DNA of 64,000 nt from Takakia lepidozioides (GCA_030704615.1 CM060733.1:68200001-68264000), one strand, 5' to 3'; numbered from the stretch's first letter, positions 21,949 to 33,017 are shown. Notes: a model not told the origin generated them from the letters alone. Made by a program: numbers and translations.

Positions 21949-23021
21949 TGTCGCGCGGCTTTTACTCACCCATCCCTTCGCTATCCGAGGCGGAAACTCC
22001 AGATAGAAGAGTTGGAAATCTCTAAGTACTCAGCCCGCGCAGAACAATCAGTCATGACCTACAGCTAGTGTATCATGGGGGTGTTTCCTCTTTGTTTCCC
22101 TTTTGGCATTCATGTTAGCTACCTTACCATTGATAATTAAGTATCAGTTTGCTTCATCAATTTATCGGATTCCATCAACCCATCCATTCATTCCACAGCT
22201 TCACTCAGATCTCTCTACACAGTGTGGTTGTATCGTATAAGTATCAGATTATGATTTATCAGTTATCAGGCCGAAGCCATTATGTCTCTAATCTGCTCTA
22301 CAATATCACTACAGTTTTGCATATAACAAACATCTACTAATCATCTCTCCTCCTTCACCGTGCTCTCCATCTTTGCTTCCGTTCTTACTCTCCGCCCGAT
22401 CCTCTCTCTCTCCTGACGTGCTTCCAAGAATCATCCCCCAAAAAGCCCCCTACTCAGTCCTTGCTTCTCCCTTTATCTTCATACCCGTGGCTCTAACTGT
22501 TTCCCTCACTAACCGTCGTCCGTGAACTAACATGTTCCATTTGTAGGTGTTGTTCCCCACAGTCGTTCCCTGTCCTGCTCTCCGTTCCCTATGATCGTGA
22601 CAGCTGTGTCAAGCTGTGACTGGCTGTGTGAAACTGTGACGGGCTGTGATTGGCTGTGCGACTGTGTTTGGCTATGTCGGGCTGTGACTGGCTGTGTGGT
22701 TGTGTCGGCTGTGACGGGCTGTGACTGACTGTGTGGCTGTGTCGGCTGTGACGGGTTGTGTTGGCTGTGATGGCTGTGTCGGGCTATGACGAGCTGTGCT
22801 GACTGTGTCTGGCTGTGTCGGCTGTGACGGCTGTGCGGCTGTGTTGGCTGTGTCGGCTGTGACGACTGTGACGGGCTGTGTTGGCTGTGACGGGCTGTGT
22901 AACCCCCCTCTACAGTGCGCTGCTGTCACCCCTAAGGCTCCTGTTGGTCTCAGTCTGTGCAAAATTAAGGGTACCCTACAGATCCCGTATAAGTGTCTAA
23001 GTCCCAGACAGTCCTCTAACA
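21949..23021 (-). repeat. 5' LTR of the minus-strand Tat/Ogre-like element
   Basis: It starts TGTTAGAGGACTGTCTGGG at 23021 and ends CGCGCGACA at 21949. It carries the CTGTG minisatellite at about 22590-22900. Flanking bases 23022-23026 are ATTTG. Confidence 0.85.
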
Positions 23022-23026
23022 ATTTG

Positions 23027-23259
23027 CTCACGCCACAACGCAGACATTTCATCCACGGATGAATAATCGGGGGACAACCCTATGTCGTCTCTCCCGCTGT
23101 CAGAAGCACGCGATGTGCTTCTGAGCTCGCGAGGAGAGTGTTATGGCGGACGTGCTTCGGTGGCTGCCCCGTTTGTGGTGTCACAACCTAGTTGTGCTCA
23201 TCAAGACTAGCCGCAATTCTGTTGTTTCGGAACAATGAAACCCATTCAGGTTCAGCATG
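23027..23259. other. Short non-coding stretch between retroelement and tandem array
   Basis: No supported gene. An AAGCACGCGATGTGCTT inverted repeat is visible at 23104-23120. This is probably the host sequence into which the element inserted. Confidence 0.5.
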
Positions 23260-25160
23260 CGAAAATGAGGTTTCAGATTTCCGTCCGGAGTGATTCTTTC
23301 GATTGCTGTTACACGGAAATACGGCGCCGTATTTCCGTATTGCATCATGGTCATGCACCAGAGCGACGGAAATGCGGCACCGAGTTTCCGTCCGGGGGAA
23401 ACCTTTACACTCTCCAGAACGGAAATGCGGTAACGCATTTCCATCCAGCAAGCACGGTATGTGAAGGTGGAACGGAAATGCGGTACCGCATTTCCGTTCT
23501 GATTGAGAATCATGAACAAAGGGAACAGAAATGCGGCACCGCATTTCCGTCCGAGTCGCACTTTCCGACATTCCAGAACGGAAATGCGGCACCGCATTTC
23601 CGCCCGGGAGAGACCTTAACACTCTCCAGAACGGAAATGCGGTAACGCATTTCCATCCAGCAAGCACGGTATGTGAAGGTGGAACGAAAATGCGGTACCG
23701 CATTTCCGTTCTGATTGAGAATCATGAACAAAGGGAACAGAAATGCGGCACCGCATTTCCGCCCGGGTGAGACCTTAACACTCTCCAGAACGGAAATGCG
23801 GTAACGCATTTCCATCCAGCAAGCACGGTATGTGAAGGTGGAACGGAAATGCGATACCGCATTTCCGTTCTGATTGAGAATCATGAACAAAGGGAACAGA
23901 AATGCGGCACCGCATTTCCGTTCTGATTGAGAATCATGAACAAAGGGAACAGAAATGCGGCACCGCATTTCCGTTCTGATTGAGAATCATGAACAAAGGG
24001 AACAGAAATGCGGCACCGCATTTCCGTCCGAGTCGCACTTTCCGACATTCCAGAACGGAAATGCGGCACCGCATTGCCGCCCGGGTGAGACCTTAATACT
24101 CTCCATAACGGAAATGCGGTAACGCATTTCCATCCAGCAAGCACGGTATGTGAAGGTGGAACGGAAATGCGGTACCACATTTCCGTTCTGATTGAGAATT
24201 ATGAACAACGGGAACAGAAATGCGGCACCGCATTTTCGTCCGAGTGGCACTTTCCGACATTCTAGAACGGAAATGCGGAGCCGCATTTCCGATTTGTATC
24301 TGATGCATGGAGCCCAGTGCAATTCCGATCGTTTGAGACAGCGCAATTCCGACCGCTTCAGACAGTCATACTATCCAGAACGGAAATGCGGTACCGCATT
24401 TCCGTTCTGACTGTAAATCGTGAACCATCGGAACTGAAATGCGGCAGTGCATTTCCATCCGAGTCGCACCTTCCTCACAAGCTAGAACGGAAATGCGGCA
24501 CCGCATTTCCGTTCTGACTGTAAATCGTGAACCATCGGAACTGAAATGCGGCAACGCATTTCCATCCGAGTCGCACCTCCCTCACAAGCTAGAACGGAAA
24601 TGCGGCACCGCATTTCCGCCCGGGTGAGACCTTCATACTCTCTAGAACGGAAATGCGGTACCGCATTTCCGTTCTTATGAAAAATCGTGAAACATCGGAA
24701 CTGAAATGCGGTACAGCAATTCCGTCGGAGTCGCACCTTCCGACATTCCAAAACAGAAATGCGGCGCCGCATTTCTTTTTTGTATGTGAGGCATAGAGCT
24801 TTGGAACGAAAATGCGGCACCGCATTTCCGCCAGGATCAGACCTTAATACTGTACAGAACGGAAATGCGGTACCGCATTACCTTGGAGATTGAAAATCAT
24901 GAACCACGGGAACTGAATTGTTGTGCCGCATTTCCGTCCGAATCGCACGTTTCGACATTCCTGAACGGAAATGCGGCGCCGCATTTCCCTTTTGTATCTC
25001 ATACATTGAGCTGTGGGACGGAAATGCGGCACCGTATTTCCGTTCAACAACTAAGGTATGTGAAGGTGGAACGGAAATGCGGTGCCGCATTTTCTTCCAA
25101 CAAGCACGGATGTGTAGCTTCGTGATGGTACTTAACGGAAATGCGGCGCCGCATTCGCAT
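23260..25160. repeat. 53-bp tandem array built on the family-B palindrome
   Basis: The core AAATGCGG-NN-CCGCATTT recurs with a very regular step: cores start at 23370, 23423, 23476, 23529, 23582, 23635, 23688, 23741, 23794, 23847, 23900, 23953 and 24006, exactly 53 bp apart, with about 35 cores in total. Spacing becomes slightly looser after about 24250. Spacers come in a few types (one with AATCATGAACAAAGGGAAC, one with GAGACCTTAACACTCTCC, one with AGCAAGCACGGTATGTGAAGG), which alternate and give a higher-order unit near 159 bp. Because 53 is not a multiple of 3, each frame reads MRYRISV-like peptides; these are not genes. The central two bases vary (TA, CA, GC, TG and others). Confidence 0.92.
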
Positions 25161-25445
25161 TTTCACTCCAACTCCAAATTTGAACACGTGGAGCATTGGA
25201 ATTGTGGCACGTGTCTGCACTCTATCTGACTGAACTAGCATGAGGCGGCGCGGCCTGACCGTTGGATAATGATTCGAATTTCGTAATGACGCAAAGTCCA
25301 CGAGGAGACACTTTCCTCCAACCCTTTCGAACCCAAGTGGTGCATCACCGCCGTTCCGTCTGCTTTTGTCGTGTCTCCTCAGTCACCCCTCTCGCGCCCT
25401 TTCCATCTGCACTCTTCGTCCCTTTTCCTTGTCTCTGTTCTTCTT

Positions 25446-26939
25446 ATGCTTGAACCTGAGAGGGAGGGAGTGCGTGCACCAGAGAAGAGACATCGTCGCA
25501 AGCTCCGAAAATTGTACTTCGGACGTAGGCCAATGCCGAAGGGGAGGAAGCAGATGCGTCTACAGGAGGAGATTGCCATCTCGCAGCATCAGGCCACGCA
25601 GGCAACCCAGCCACCAGTGAGAGCTCCGTGCTATCGAGATTTGCCAGCTGATCGAGCACCGAAACCCGCCTCATTTTTCTTCTGCAATTCTTAGACTGTA
25701 TGCTAGGAGACTTGACTGCAGAAGATGTTTGTATGCCTAACCGGAAAGGTGGACGTGCTAGAGGGATCGCAGGAATCCAAAGAGCCGCAGGGAGAGTCCG
25801 TGGAGCTAGCTGCAGCACGCACACCCAGCCGATCCGCGAGCACGGGTCTTCCTGCCGGTCCTAGCCCTGTGCGTTTCAAGGACGCGGCTTCCAAGGGCAA
25901 GTCCTTGCAGTTCAAAGCCCCAGAGAGCGACTCGCCTTCAAAGGTCATGGAGAATCGCCAGCAGGGGTCTAGCCCTTCTCCAGCAAAGACGAAGAAGAAG
26001 CAGCCCGTCCTTCAACTTGTTTCTGAACCGGACCAGGCCGTTTCCCCCCCACCCAGGCGAATGAAGCAGATTCAATTGCAGCAGACACCTTCACCTGCAA
26101 GAATGAGGAAGCACAAGGCAATCAGGGGGAGGGCGGAGCAGTCTCCAAAACCGATTCCACGAGCTGAAGCCCAGTTCCTGCTTGATTTCCAACCTGCTGC
26201 AGCGAAGCCAATGGGATCAACCGGAGATCTGGTACCGGAGGAGGGTGCTGTCTCTCAACGTTCTCAGCAAGACCTGACCACAGTTGAGGAAGACTTGACC
26301 ACTGAAGGCCCGGAGGAGGCCTCTGCAATTGCACAATTGTCCGCAAAGATTCCCCAGAGTGCAGCTCCAGTTGGGGATGCTCAGCCCCTGCCGCCACCAG
26401 CAGAAATGTCTCCGGAGGAATTCCAAAGTGCAGCGGATACAATGTTGGAGGAGACACATAGTAGCATTGGCAGAGTTCTGGGCAGCAGGGTATTCCAGCG
26501 GACTCTTCGAATCCCACTCTGTCGCATGGTCTCCCTTCCCATCGTCAGGCAGGCACTTCCCGGAGATGTGGATAAGCTCAAGTTCGCATTTCGAGAAGGG
26601 TACCGTCTAGGTTCGCCAGCCTTCTACGTTTCCCTTGAGAATGAGGACGGCGAATCTCGTGGACCCACTGCGGAGGAATTTTTAACATGGGATACCCATT
26701 GGCACACTCGCAACGACGAATTCGAGGCAACACTGAAGGATGATCCCGACTTTGGCCATATGTCGGGTAAAATGTTCTTTGTGTGGGACGGGAATCACCG
26801 ACTTCTCGCCTGGTTGGGAGTACATCAAGCAGAACCATGCCAAGCACATTGGCTGGCATTACATGGTGGAGTGTGTCATCCTCAAGGTGAAGGCGGCAGA
26901 CTCCTCCCTGCTCAAGAATGCCATGGCGGACCTCAACTC
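25446..26939 (+). CDS. Gene P1, exons 1-2: NLS-rich N-terminus and ParB-like domain
   Basis: I propose ATG 25446 (MLEPEREGV), exon 1 to 25616, a 105-bp GT-AG intron (25617-25721), then exon 2 from 25722; the frame is kept across the junction. The N-terminus is very basic (KRHRRKLRKLYFGRRPMPKG), likely a nuclear signal, followed by a long Ser/Pro/Lys-rich disordered part. From about 26490 a ParB-like fold appears: RIPLCRMVSLPIVRQALPGD, FREGYRLGSPAF, then FFVWDGNHRLLAW, matching the GxHRxxA signature of ParB/sulfiredoxin-type nucleotide-binding domains. Near 26812 a one-base frameshift moves the sequence to the frame of EYIKQNHAKHIGWHYMVECV, which ends at donor 26940 (GTAAGA). The domain suggests DNA or nucleotide binding; no activity is shown. 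The gene continues to 30615. Confidence 0.65.
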
Positions 26940-27051
26940 GTAAGATACTCATACCCTCCTATGCACGTTCGAAATGCGGTGCCGCATTTTGGTTTCCAAT
27001 CTGTTTTGTTTCCGTGCTTTCGTGGACTGAACTGAAGAGTGTGCCTTGCAG

Positions 27052-28567
27052 GGTCACTGAAAATGCGTACGTGCATACCCACATGGCACATATGTTGTAC
27101 AGGGTGAGGAAAACTGGTCTCATTGATCCGCACATGCTCGCGGAAATGTTGGAGCCCGAGCTCATTCAGAAAGCCGTGGCAAAAACTGACCGGACATGGT
27201 ATCGTCTCACTATGGATGGAATGTTGGAGGTCATATACAAAGTAAGTCGTCCTCCCATTTCCCTCTGCTCATCCTTCCTCAATTTCCGGTAATCTTTCCA
27301 CATGAATCGAATGTAACGCTTCTGCATGTTTTTGTTGGCAGTCAAACATCAAGCTGGATTTGGCCCATGCCAAACGCTTCTTCATGGAAAGTGAGGGGCA
27401 GGTCAAAACGTTGCAGTCATTGACTGAGCACTTGAAGGAAGCCGGGGTCAAGTCCAGAACAAAATACAAGTCAAAGCTTGTGAAGCTGGTGGCCATTGCA
27501 GATCCGACACTTGGAAAGGACTTCATCCCCGAGATTGCAAAACACTATTCTCGGGCCATGCAGCCGACGATGCAGTTGGAGAAACTGCATCACCTCTCAA
27601 CGACATGTGTTGAAGCGAAAGAGAAGGTGATGTTTCAATTCACTGAAGTTCCTTCCTAGCAATAGCCACTCTTCTTCCTGCTCCTGACATTGGATCGGAA
27701 ATGGCAGACACGGTGGCTGTCGATCTGGAATGCATCGGAGAGTATAAGGACAATGTGGAGTTTACGACCCTGCAGTGGATGTGTGGCTCAACCGCATGAC
27801 TTGGTGGTTTCAGGTAATTCAAGGTACTTCCCCAGATTTGCTTTTCTAAAATGAATTCCCTGAACTGCTACGTGACAATGCATGTGGGAATCGCAGGTAA
27901 TGACGAATGCGAAGGAGCAAGTCGTTATGCATACAAATTCGTTTGGCTTGTACGTCAAATGGGATGGAACACAGACATTGGAAGACTACGTGACACGTTT
28001 CAGATGTGCTTACAAGGACAACCTCTTCGCCAGGGAGCTGCAGACAGCAAGAAGGAGCGTGGAGTTTACACATCAGGAGGGAGCGGGAAAAGCTGCAATG
28101 CGAATTGTTTACAGGTGAAGCCCAGCTGTCATTGTATGCAAAGCCTGGTAATGAGGTTTGTTTGGGAAATGCGGCACCGCATTCGCATTTTATGTTTTCG
28201 GTTGCACTCTGCGAGTACGTTGGTCTCAACTTTTGCTCACGCATGCTGACTGCCCTGCAGGTATATGAAATACGTGCTTCTTCAGACAGGGGCCCTGGCT
28301 CAAGAGCCCCCGTTCTTCATGGCTTGGACCATGGCGGGCCCAAGCTGTGTCTACACACCCGAGATGCAGAAACAATGGCATGCCGCGCATCTGGTTGGAT
28401 GCCCGTGGTACCTAGACATGTCTGGCGGAATTGTTGACGAGTCTGAGAAAGATCTGCACGCGAAAGCAGAAGAGAAGAGAAAGGAAAGACGTGTCCCTGC
28501 TCGGCCAGAGTCGGCAAAGGAAGCTGCTGCTCTGGAACAATCCAGAAAGGCAGCTGAAATGGCATAG
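27052..28567 (+). CDS. Gene P1, middle exons: helical region and linker
   Basis: Exons 27052-27241, 27342-about 27813, 27897-28114 and the start of the exon at 28261 join with consistent phase at every GT-AG junction. The product is mostly helical: VTENAYVHTHMAHMLYRVRK, NIKLDLAHAKRFFMESEGQV, FIPEIAKHYSRAMQPTMQLE, AKEQVVMHTNSFGLYVKWDG, then VLLQTGALAQEPPFFMAWTM. In the exon beginning 27342 the best reading crosses two one-base frameshifts, at about 27653 (into FLAIATLLPAPDIGSEMADT) and about 27775 (into VWLNRMTWWFQ); alternatively 27627 is a donor. Codon 28565-28567 is TAG inside an otherwise open Ala/Lys-rich linker. Introns 26940-27051 and 28115-28260 each contain one family-B palindrome. 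No known domain is recognised in this middle part. Confidence 0.6.
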
Positions 28568-30615
28568 AAGACGGTGGATGCAGCTGTGCAGGCTCAACAG
28601 AAGGGGTCGAAGAAGCGGACTCGGCAGCAAGGAGCAGCAGTTGTGACACCCAAGAAAACGAAGAAGCAGAAACAGATAGTGCAGGTAGAGGGTGAGGAAG
28701 AGGACTCCGATGGAGACTTTGCAACCAGCCCACCCCCCGAGACGGAGCCAAAATCCCCTGTGCCCACCGTTGTCACGAGAGGGACGAGAACTGGCTCGGC
28801 AAAGAAGGCACTCTTCAACCCCCCGGGGGGGGCACCCTTTCGAGCCGGTGGAAATGAAGAGGCCGAAAGTGGATCCCGATACAGTAGTCCAGTGTGTCAA
28901 TGAGAGTTTCTTGGCGGCTTTGGATGGACGGGCAGCCAAGTTGGCATACATGAAGACCATGGAGGGTCTGAAGGGCAGAGCACTGAAGAAGGCAGCTGCC
29001 GAAGAGCCTTCCGACACCCCCGGGTTTCTAAAGATGGTCTCGTTCCTTGAGAGGGTGTGTGCAGACAAGGATTGCAGGAGGGGCGGAAATGCCACCGATT
29101 GGTCTTGCGATATGATCATCTTGGATATTCCAGACGGAGAGCCTGTGGAAGGACTGCAAGCTTTGCCATCTTGGAACAAGTACTCCGAGGACTTTTGGAA
29201 GAAAGGATTCGGGCTCGCCCGCATGGTGTTGGACGACAGAGGCTGTGTGGTTGTCCTGGCGAGCAGAGGCAAAAACACGCAGACAGGAATTGCGAAGTGG
29301 ACCCGCAAGAGCGCCGTCCCAATTCTGAAGAAGAAGTGGACGTGCATCAACACATTGGGCCTTCGGTCGGAAGGGAAGAAGGTAATTACGACCTTGGCAC
29401 TCGTCCTTTCATTTTCTTAGGAGTCTTGAAATGCCGTGCCGCATTCGATTTCTAATCGTCCCCCACTGTGTATGCAGACGAAGCAGTTCGATGCATAATG
29501 CTTTGTGAAGGAGAACTCCACCTTTGCTTTCCGGAAGGAGGGATTGTTGGTTGACCCGAACTGCGACCCCATCGATTATGACGTCCTGTTCAACAACATT
29601 CCCACGGAACTTCTCCCTCATAGCCTCACTTCAACTGAACCCCTGCGGTATTCACGCACTCGGAGCCCTGCCTTCATTCAGACAATTATGGAGACATGCA
29701 CTGACGTGGAGGGCACAGTGCTCGACCTCATCTGTGGGACAGGTATGCAGAATCTTGTTGTATGTTTTTTTGCAAACTCTCATTATGCTTTCATTCGCAA
29801 CATCTGAAGGGCCATGTCATAATGTGTGGATGGCATTGTAACAGGTGCCTCAATGTGGGCTGGGCGGTTTTCCGACCGGCACCTCTTTGCCTACGAGGAG
29901 GACACAGGCGTCTGGGGATCCCATCTGGAAGGGCTGCAACGGAATGTGAAGGCTCCCATCGAAGTCAAAGACTCCTCGGATTCGTCGGAGTCGGAGGAAG
30001 AGACAGTGGACATTGATGCCGAGGAGAACCCGGAATACGAGTGAGTGCAAACATTGTAAGTTTGCAAAGCCTTCTGTGTGATTTTTTATCAAACGCATAT
30101 CCGGACTGTGGTTCTCATTGGTCTCGTTGGTGATTGTTATATGCAGGATTGGAGGATCCGGGTCGAAACATGTAAGGCCTACACTTCCTGCCAGGAAGAA
30201 TGTCCCGTTCTTTGCGAGGGCCGACTTCATGACGAGCCCGGTGAAGGACTACTCCCTTCCTAGTTATGCAGCTAAACTCGCAAATACAGCGATTAGACGA
30301 TGTGAGAATCCCAGTAAAGTAGAGCAGATTTTGGAGAGGGCTAGGGAGGACAGAAGGATAAGGAAAGAGTTGGCAACAGCTGAGGCAGGTAGACGGGTGC
30401 GAAAGTTCATATGTGATTCAGCGGATGAGAGCGATGCAGACAGGGAGGACGACGAGCCAACGGAGGTGAGATGGTTAGTTCCGCAAGGTGAAGATGGGAT
30501 TTTCGAAAGCCTGGCCAACGAGCAGTCCGCTGGAGATGAGAAAGGCAATGACGGGGTGGAGGCGGAGCATGACAGTCAAGGACAGGACGACAGTAGTGAT
30601 GATTTTCAAGATTAA
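28568..30615 (+). CDS. Gene P1, C-terminal exons: beta-class DNA methyltransferase-like domain with altered catalytic motif
   Basis: After the TAG the frame continues (KTVDAAVQAQQKGSKKRTRQ) to a C/G homopolymer at 28818-28832, where it shifts. The next frame has DWSCDMIILDIPDG, then WNKYSEDFWKKGFGLARMVL and GCVVVLASRGKNTQTG: the order expected around motif IV of beta-class N6/N4 methyltransferases, but ILDIPDG replaces the catalytic D/S-P-P-Y. Exon 29478-29742 holds RSPAFIQTIMETCTDVEGTV then LDLICGTG (motif I), completed in exon 29845-30040 by ASMWAGRFSDRHLFAYEED. The last exon, 30147-30615, is Arg-rich then acidic, ending at TAA. All junctions are GT-AG with matching phase. A TAA at 29496-29498 interrupts exon 29478. 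The missing catalytic residues suggest a SAM-fold protein without methyltransferase activity, or a pseudogene. Confidence 0.62.
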
Positions 30616-30739
30616 TACAATTTTAATGAACTCTCTGTACATTTAAATTCAATTCCAAAGTATATAAAGGGAATTCTCCCCGTCCTTCATGTCCCCTCTC
30701 CCATGTGCTTCTAAACGACAACATCGTCCAAACCTGGTC

Positions 30740-31700
30740 CCTCCCAAAATCTGAAATGTGGCACCGCATTTCAATGTCTGAACGGAAATGTGGCAACAGC
30801 AAAAACCTCCTTTGGAAATGCGGCACCGCATTTCCAAAACCGGTGCAGGAAAAAATTTCCGTTTCATGGTTTGGACATCAGAAACTGTTCGGACAAACGG
30901 AAATGCGGTGCCGTATTTCCGTTTCCGACACGGCAGTTTTGCCGATTGCCAGCTCCTTCCATGGATGTAAATCGAAATGCGGAGGTCGAACATGGAAATG
31001 CGGTGCCGCATTTACCTTTTGGAGATGGACATTTTTCCAACTGCAGACCCATCGACGTTCTTGGGCTCCCCATTCCATGATGCTAGACGGGAATGCCGCA
31101 CCGCATTCCATTGTCCAATAAGAAATTTCGGGACATCGTTGTTTGCCCAATTCCAGACCCTTTCATGGAAATGCGGCACCGCATTCCATCGTCCTATAAA
31201 AACTTACATTGTCCTGTAAAAACTTTCAATTGCCCGACATGGGAAATGCGGCGCCGCATTTCCAAAACAGCCATTGTTGTTTGTCCAATTCCACACCCGT
31301 GTGGGCATTCCGTCTTGATGGACGGAAATGCAGCACCGCATTCCATTGTCCAATACGATATTTTGATGACGAACATGTAAATGCGGTGCCGCATTTCCAG
31401 AACTTCCATCGTTGTTTGTCCAATTCCAGACCCTTCGACGGAAATGCGGCACCGCATTCCATTGTGCTCTCCGGAAATGCTGTGCCGCATTTCATTGTCC
31501 GGTACGAAATTTGATGACGGACATGGAAATGCGGTGCCGCATTTCAAGTATGGACATGGACAAGCATTAGCGACTGGACATGCTTGGATAGTTCAAGGTC
31601 GAATATGGAAATGCGGCGCCGCATTTCAAATTCGAAGTATGGTAATGTCATGTCAGGAAATGAAATGTTGTACAACATTTCCGTTACGACGACAACGGAG
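30740..31700. repeat. Dispersed cluster of family-B palindromes downstream of gene P1
   Basis: At least fifteen cores of the AAATGCGG-NN-CCGCATTT type occur here, irregularly spaced, unlike the strict 53-bp array upstream of P1. A TTTGTCCAATTCCAGACCC block recurs next to several cores. Some cores are decayed (AAATGTTGTACAACATTT near 31672 keeps its symmetry although both arms changed). No coding sequence is supported. Confidence 0.85.
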
Positions 31701-32034
31701 GAAAGGGAGCTGCCAGAAATCGCTGCATGGAGAAAAATGAATTGCGCTGCCGAATTTCCGAGCTTCGGCGTGTACATGTTTCCTACAACTCATACATGGA
31801 TTTTCTTCACCTCAGGACTCTGATATCGCTGACTCTGGTATAGTCATATGGACAGACACATTGTACAAATGAGACCTCAAATTGTAAACAGTGGGCCAAT
31901 TACGGCAGTTCTTGAACATGATGAAACACAAGCACACAGAAGTGAGGTACGATGGGTTGTTTTATTGATCGAACACGGTGTCTCACATTTAGCAACCCCA
32001 GACAAATCTAAGCCCTTCCTCTTCTACATGGGCG

Positions 32035-32641
32035 TCACCAAGTCGACGGAACTTCGATAGCCCTCAAAACAAGCTCATTACTGATGCGGCACCTCGAGGT
32101 AAACTGCAATGCGGTCGATCTGGTGCCCTTGGTGGAGCTGACGACAATGTCATGCCCATCAATCATACCACCATCATACATCGACAAGGTCACTGTGGGC
32201 CTCCTGTGCCCGTGCGATTCGTCTTCGCAACTCAGCCGAATGTCTCCATACTGGAAAAGTGGAGTGAACTCCACGAATATAGTTTTCCCTGGTGCCGTCC
32301 TCCCTGGTCCACTGGCAGCAGTTCCAGCGCCAAAGTGAGGCCGTGCGTGATCTGTCCGGCATCCCATTCCACCTTGGTATATCGAGGTCAACAATTTTCA
32401 AGACCCACGGACCGCATTGACCCTCGCCCTCACCTCGCTCAAAGCGGTAATAGCCCTCCAAATACTCCATTGCGCGCAAAGACTCCCGCTTGATTCCAGA
32501 TGCGTTTGTGAAAAGTGAAAGCCAGACAATGATGTCTCCTGATTCTGGTTTGAACATAGCATAATCGTGGCCATGATAAGGGCAGTCAGCAGGATTTCGG
32601 CGGCACGGCATCCCCGAAAAAGAGTAGCGCAGTATGCTCAA
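32035..32641 (-). pseudogene. Unrecognised paralogue A of a divergent pair
   Basis: The first frame starts at 32641 (MSILRYSFSGMPCRRNPADC) and reads through DYAMFKPESGDIIVWL, AMEYLEGYYRFERGEG and RTASLWRWNCCQWTRED to a point near 32290, where it shifts. The second frame supplies PLFQYGDIRLSCEDES, VTLSMYDGGMIDGHDIVV and NELVLRAIEVPSTW, ending at 32035. The same blocks in the same order make up paralogue B (33018-33726). I do not recognise the family; the sequence looks like a beta-rich globular protein with conserved Cys and Trp (W-N-C-C-Q-W-T). One frameshift breaks it. The start could lie further upstream in an unseen exon. Confidence 0.6.
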
Positions 32642-33017
32642 TGACGGCAGCTCCCGGATGGAGGAGGTAGCAGCGCGGTGGCTGGAAGAAATTCAAGCAA
32701 ACGCTGCAATTCCTTATAAACACTCCAGGGCACATTTAAATATCCCCCCGACAGGAACCTGCATGGATGAAGATTGGCTCATCCATGGATGTAGCCGTTT
32801 CAGTTTCATTCCCTGCCATGCAAACTATGGGCAGTAAGTGCCAGGTGGGCCTATAGCCACTCGAGACGACGAAGTCCATCCCCCCTTCGATGTAAATACG
32901 GCGCCGAATTTCCATCCGGGGGATGGACTTCGGTGGCAGATTTCAAACTATACCCCGTGGATGAGAAAGAGGTATCGGTTCATCCACCGCTGGCTTGTTG
33001 AACACGTTACACGATGA

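Larger units (their letters stand above)
3308..23021 (-). mobile_element. Composite Tat/Ogre-like Ty3/gypsy retroelement with inverted LTRs at its two outer ends
   Basis: The main element reads on the minus strand: 5' LTR 23021-21949, PBS, ORF1, gag, protease, RT, RNase H, integrase, an extra ORF3 region and a purine tract, then a 3' LTR 5868-4822. RT-RNaseH-integrase order places it in Ty3/gypsy. ORFs before gag and after integrase, and a PBS of the TGGCGAC type, are features I associate with the Tat/Ogre lineage of plants. To the left, a plus-strand copy of the LTR (3308-4267) with PBS and leader (to 4821) is fused to the inner end of the 3' LTR, so both outer boundaries are LTR 5' ends (TGTTAG...). 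ATTTG occurs at 3305-3309 and again at 23022-23026, which could be a target-site duplication, although at the left it overlaps the first two LTR bases. The span is inflated by a gap and a duplicated pol copy. Confidence 0.85.

Noticed and set aside
23181-25125. Many overlapping open frames of MRYRISV-type peptides on both strands
   Set aside because: They are the 53-bp repeat read in three frames; the period explains the peptides and their recurrence.
23260-25160. Regularly spaced palindromic repeats resembling a CRISPR array
   Set aside because: Spacers are themselves repeated in a few types, the genome is eukaryotic, and no cas-like gene is present.
26122-26581. Minus-strand open frames opposite the P1 exon
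   Set aside because: Shadow frames; the plus strand has splice-consistent coding with recognisable motifs.
28412-29353. 313-residue minus-strand frame
   Set aside because: Cys/Ser/Leu-rich antisense shadow of the methyltransferase-like exon, with no motif.
28565-29498. Altered genetic code (TAG and TAA read as Gln) as an explanation for in-frame stops
   Set aside because: The UBA2-like gene ends at TAG exactly where the protein should end, and frameshifts accompany the stops, so decay or sequence error is simpler.
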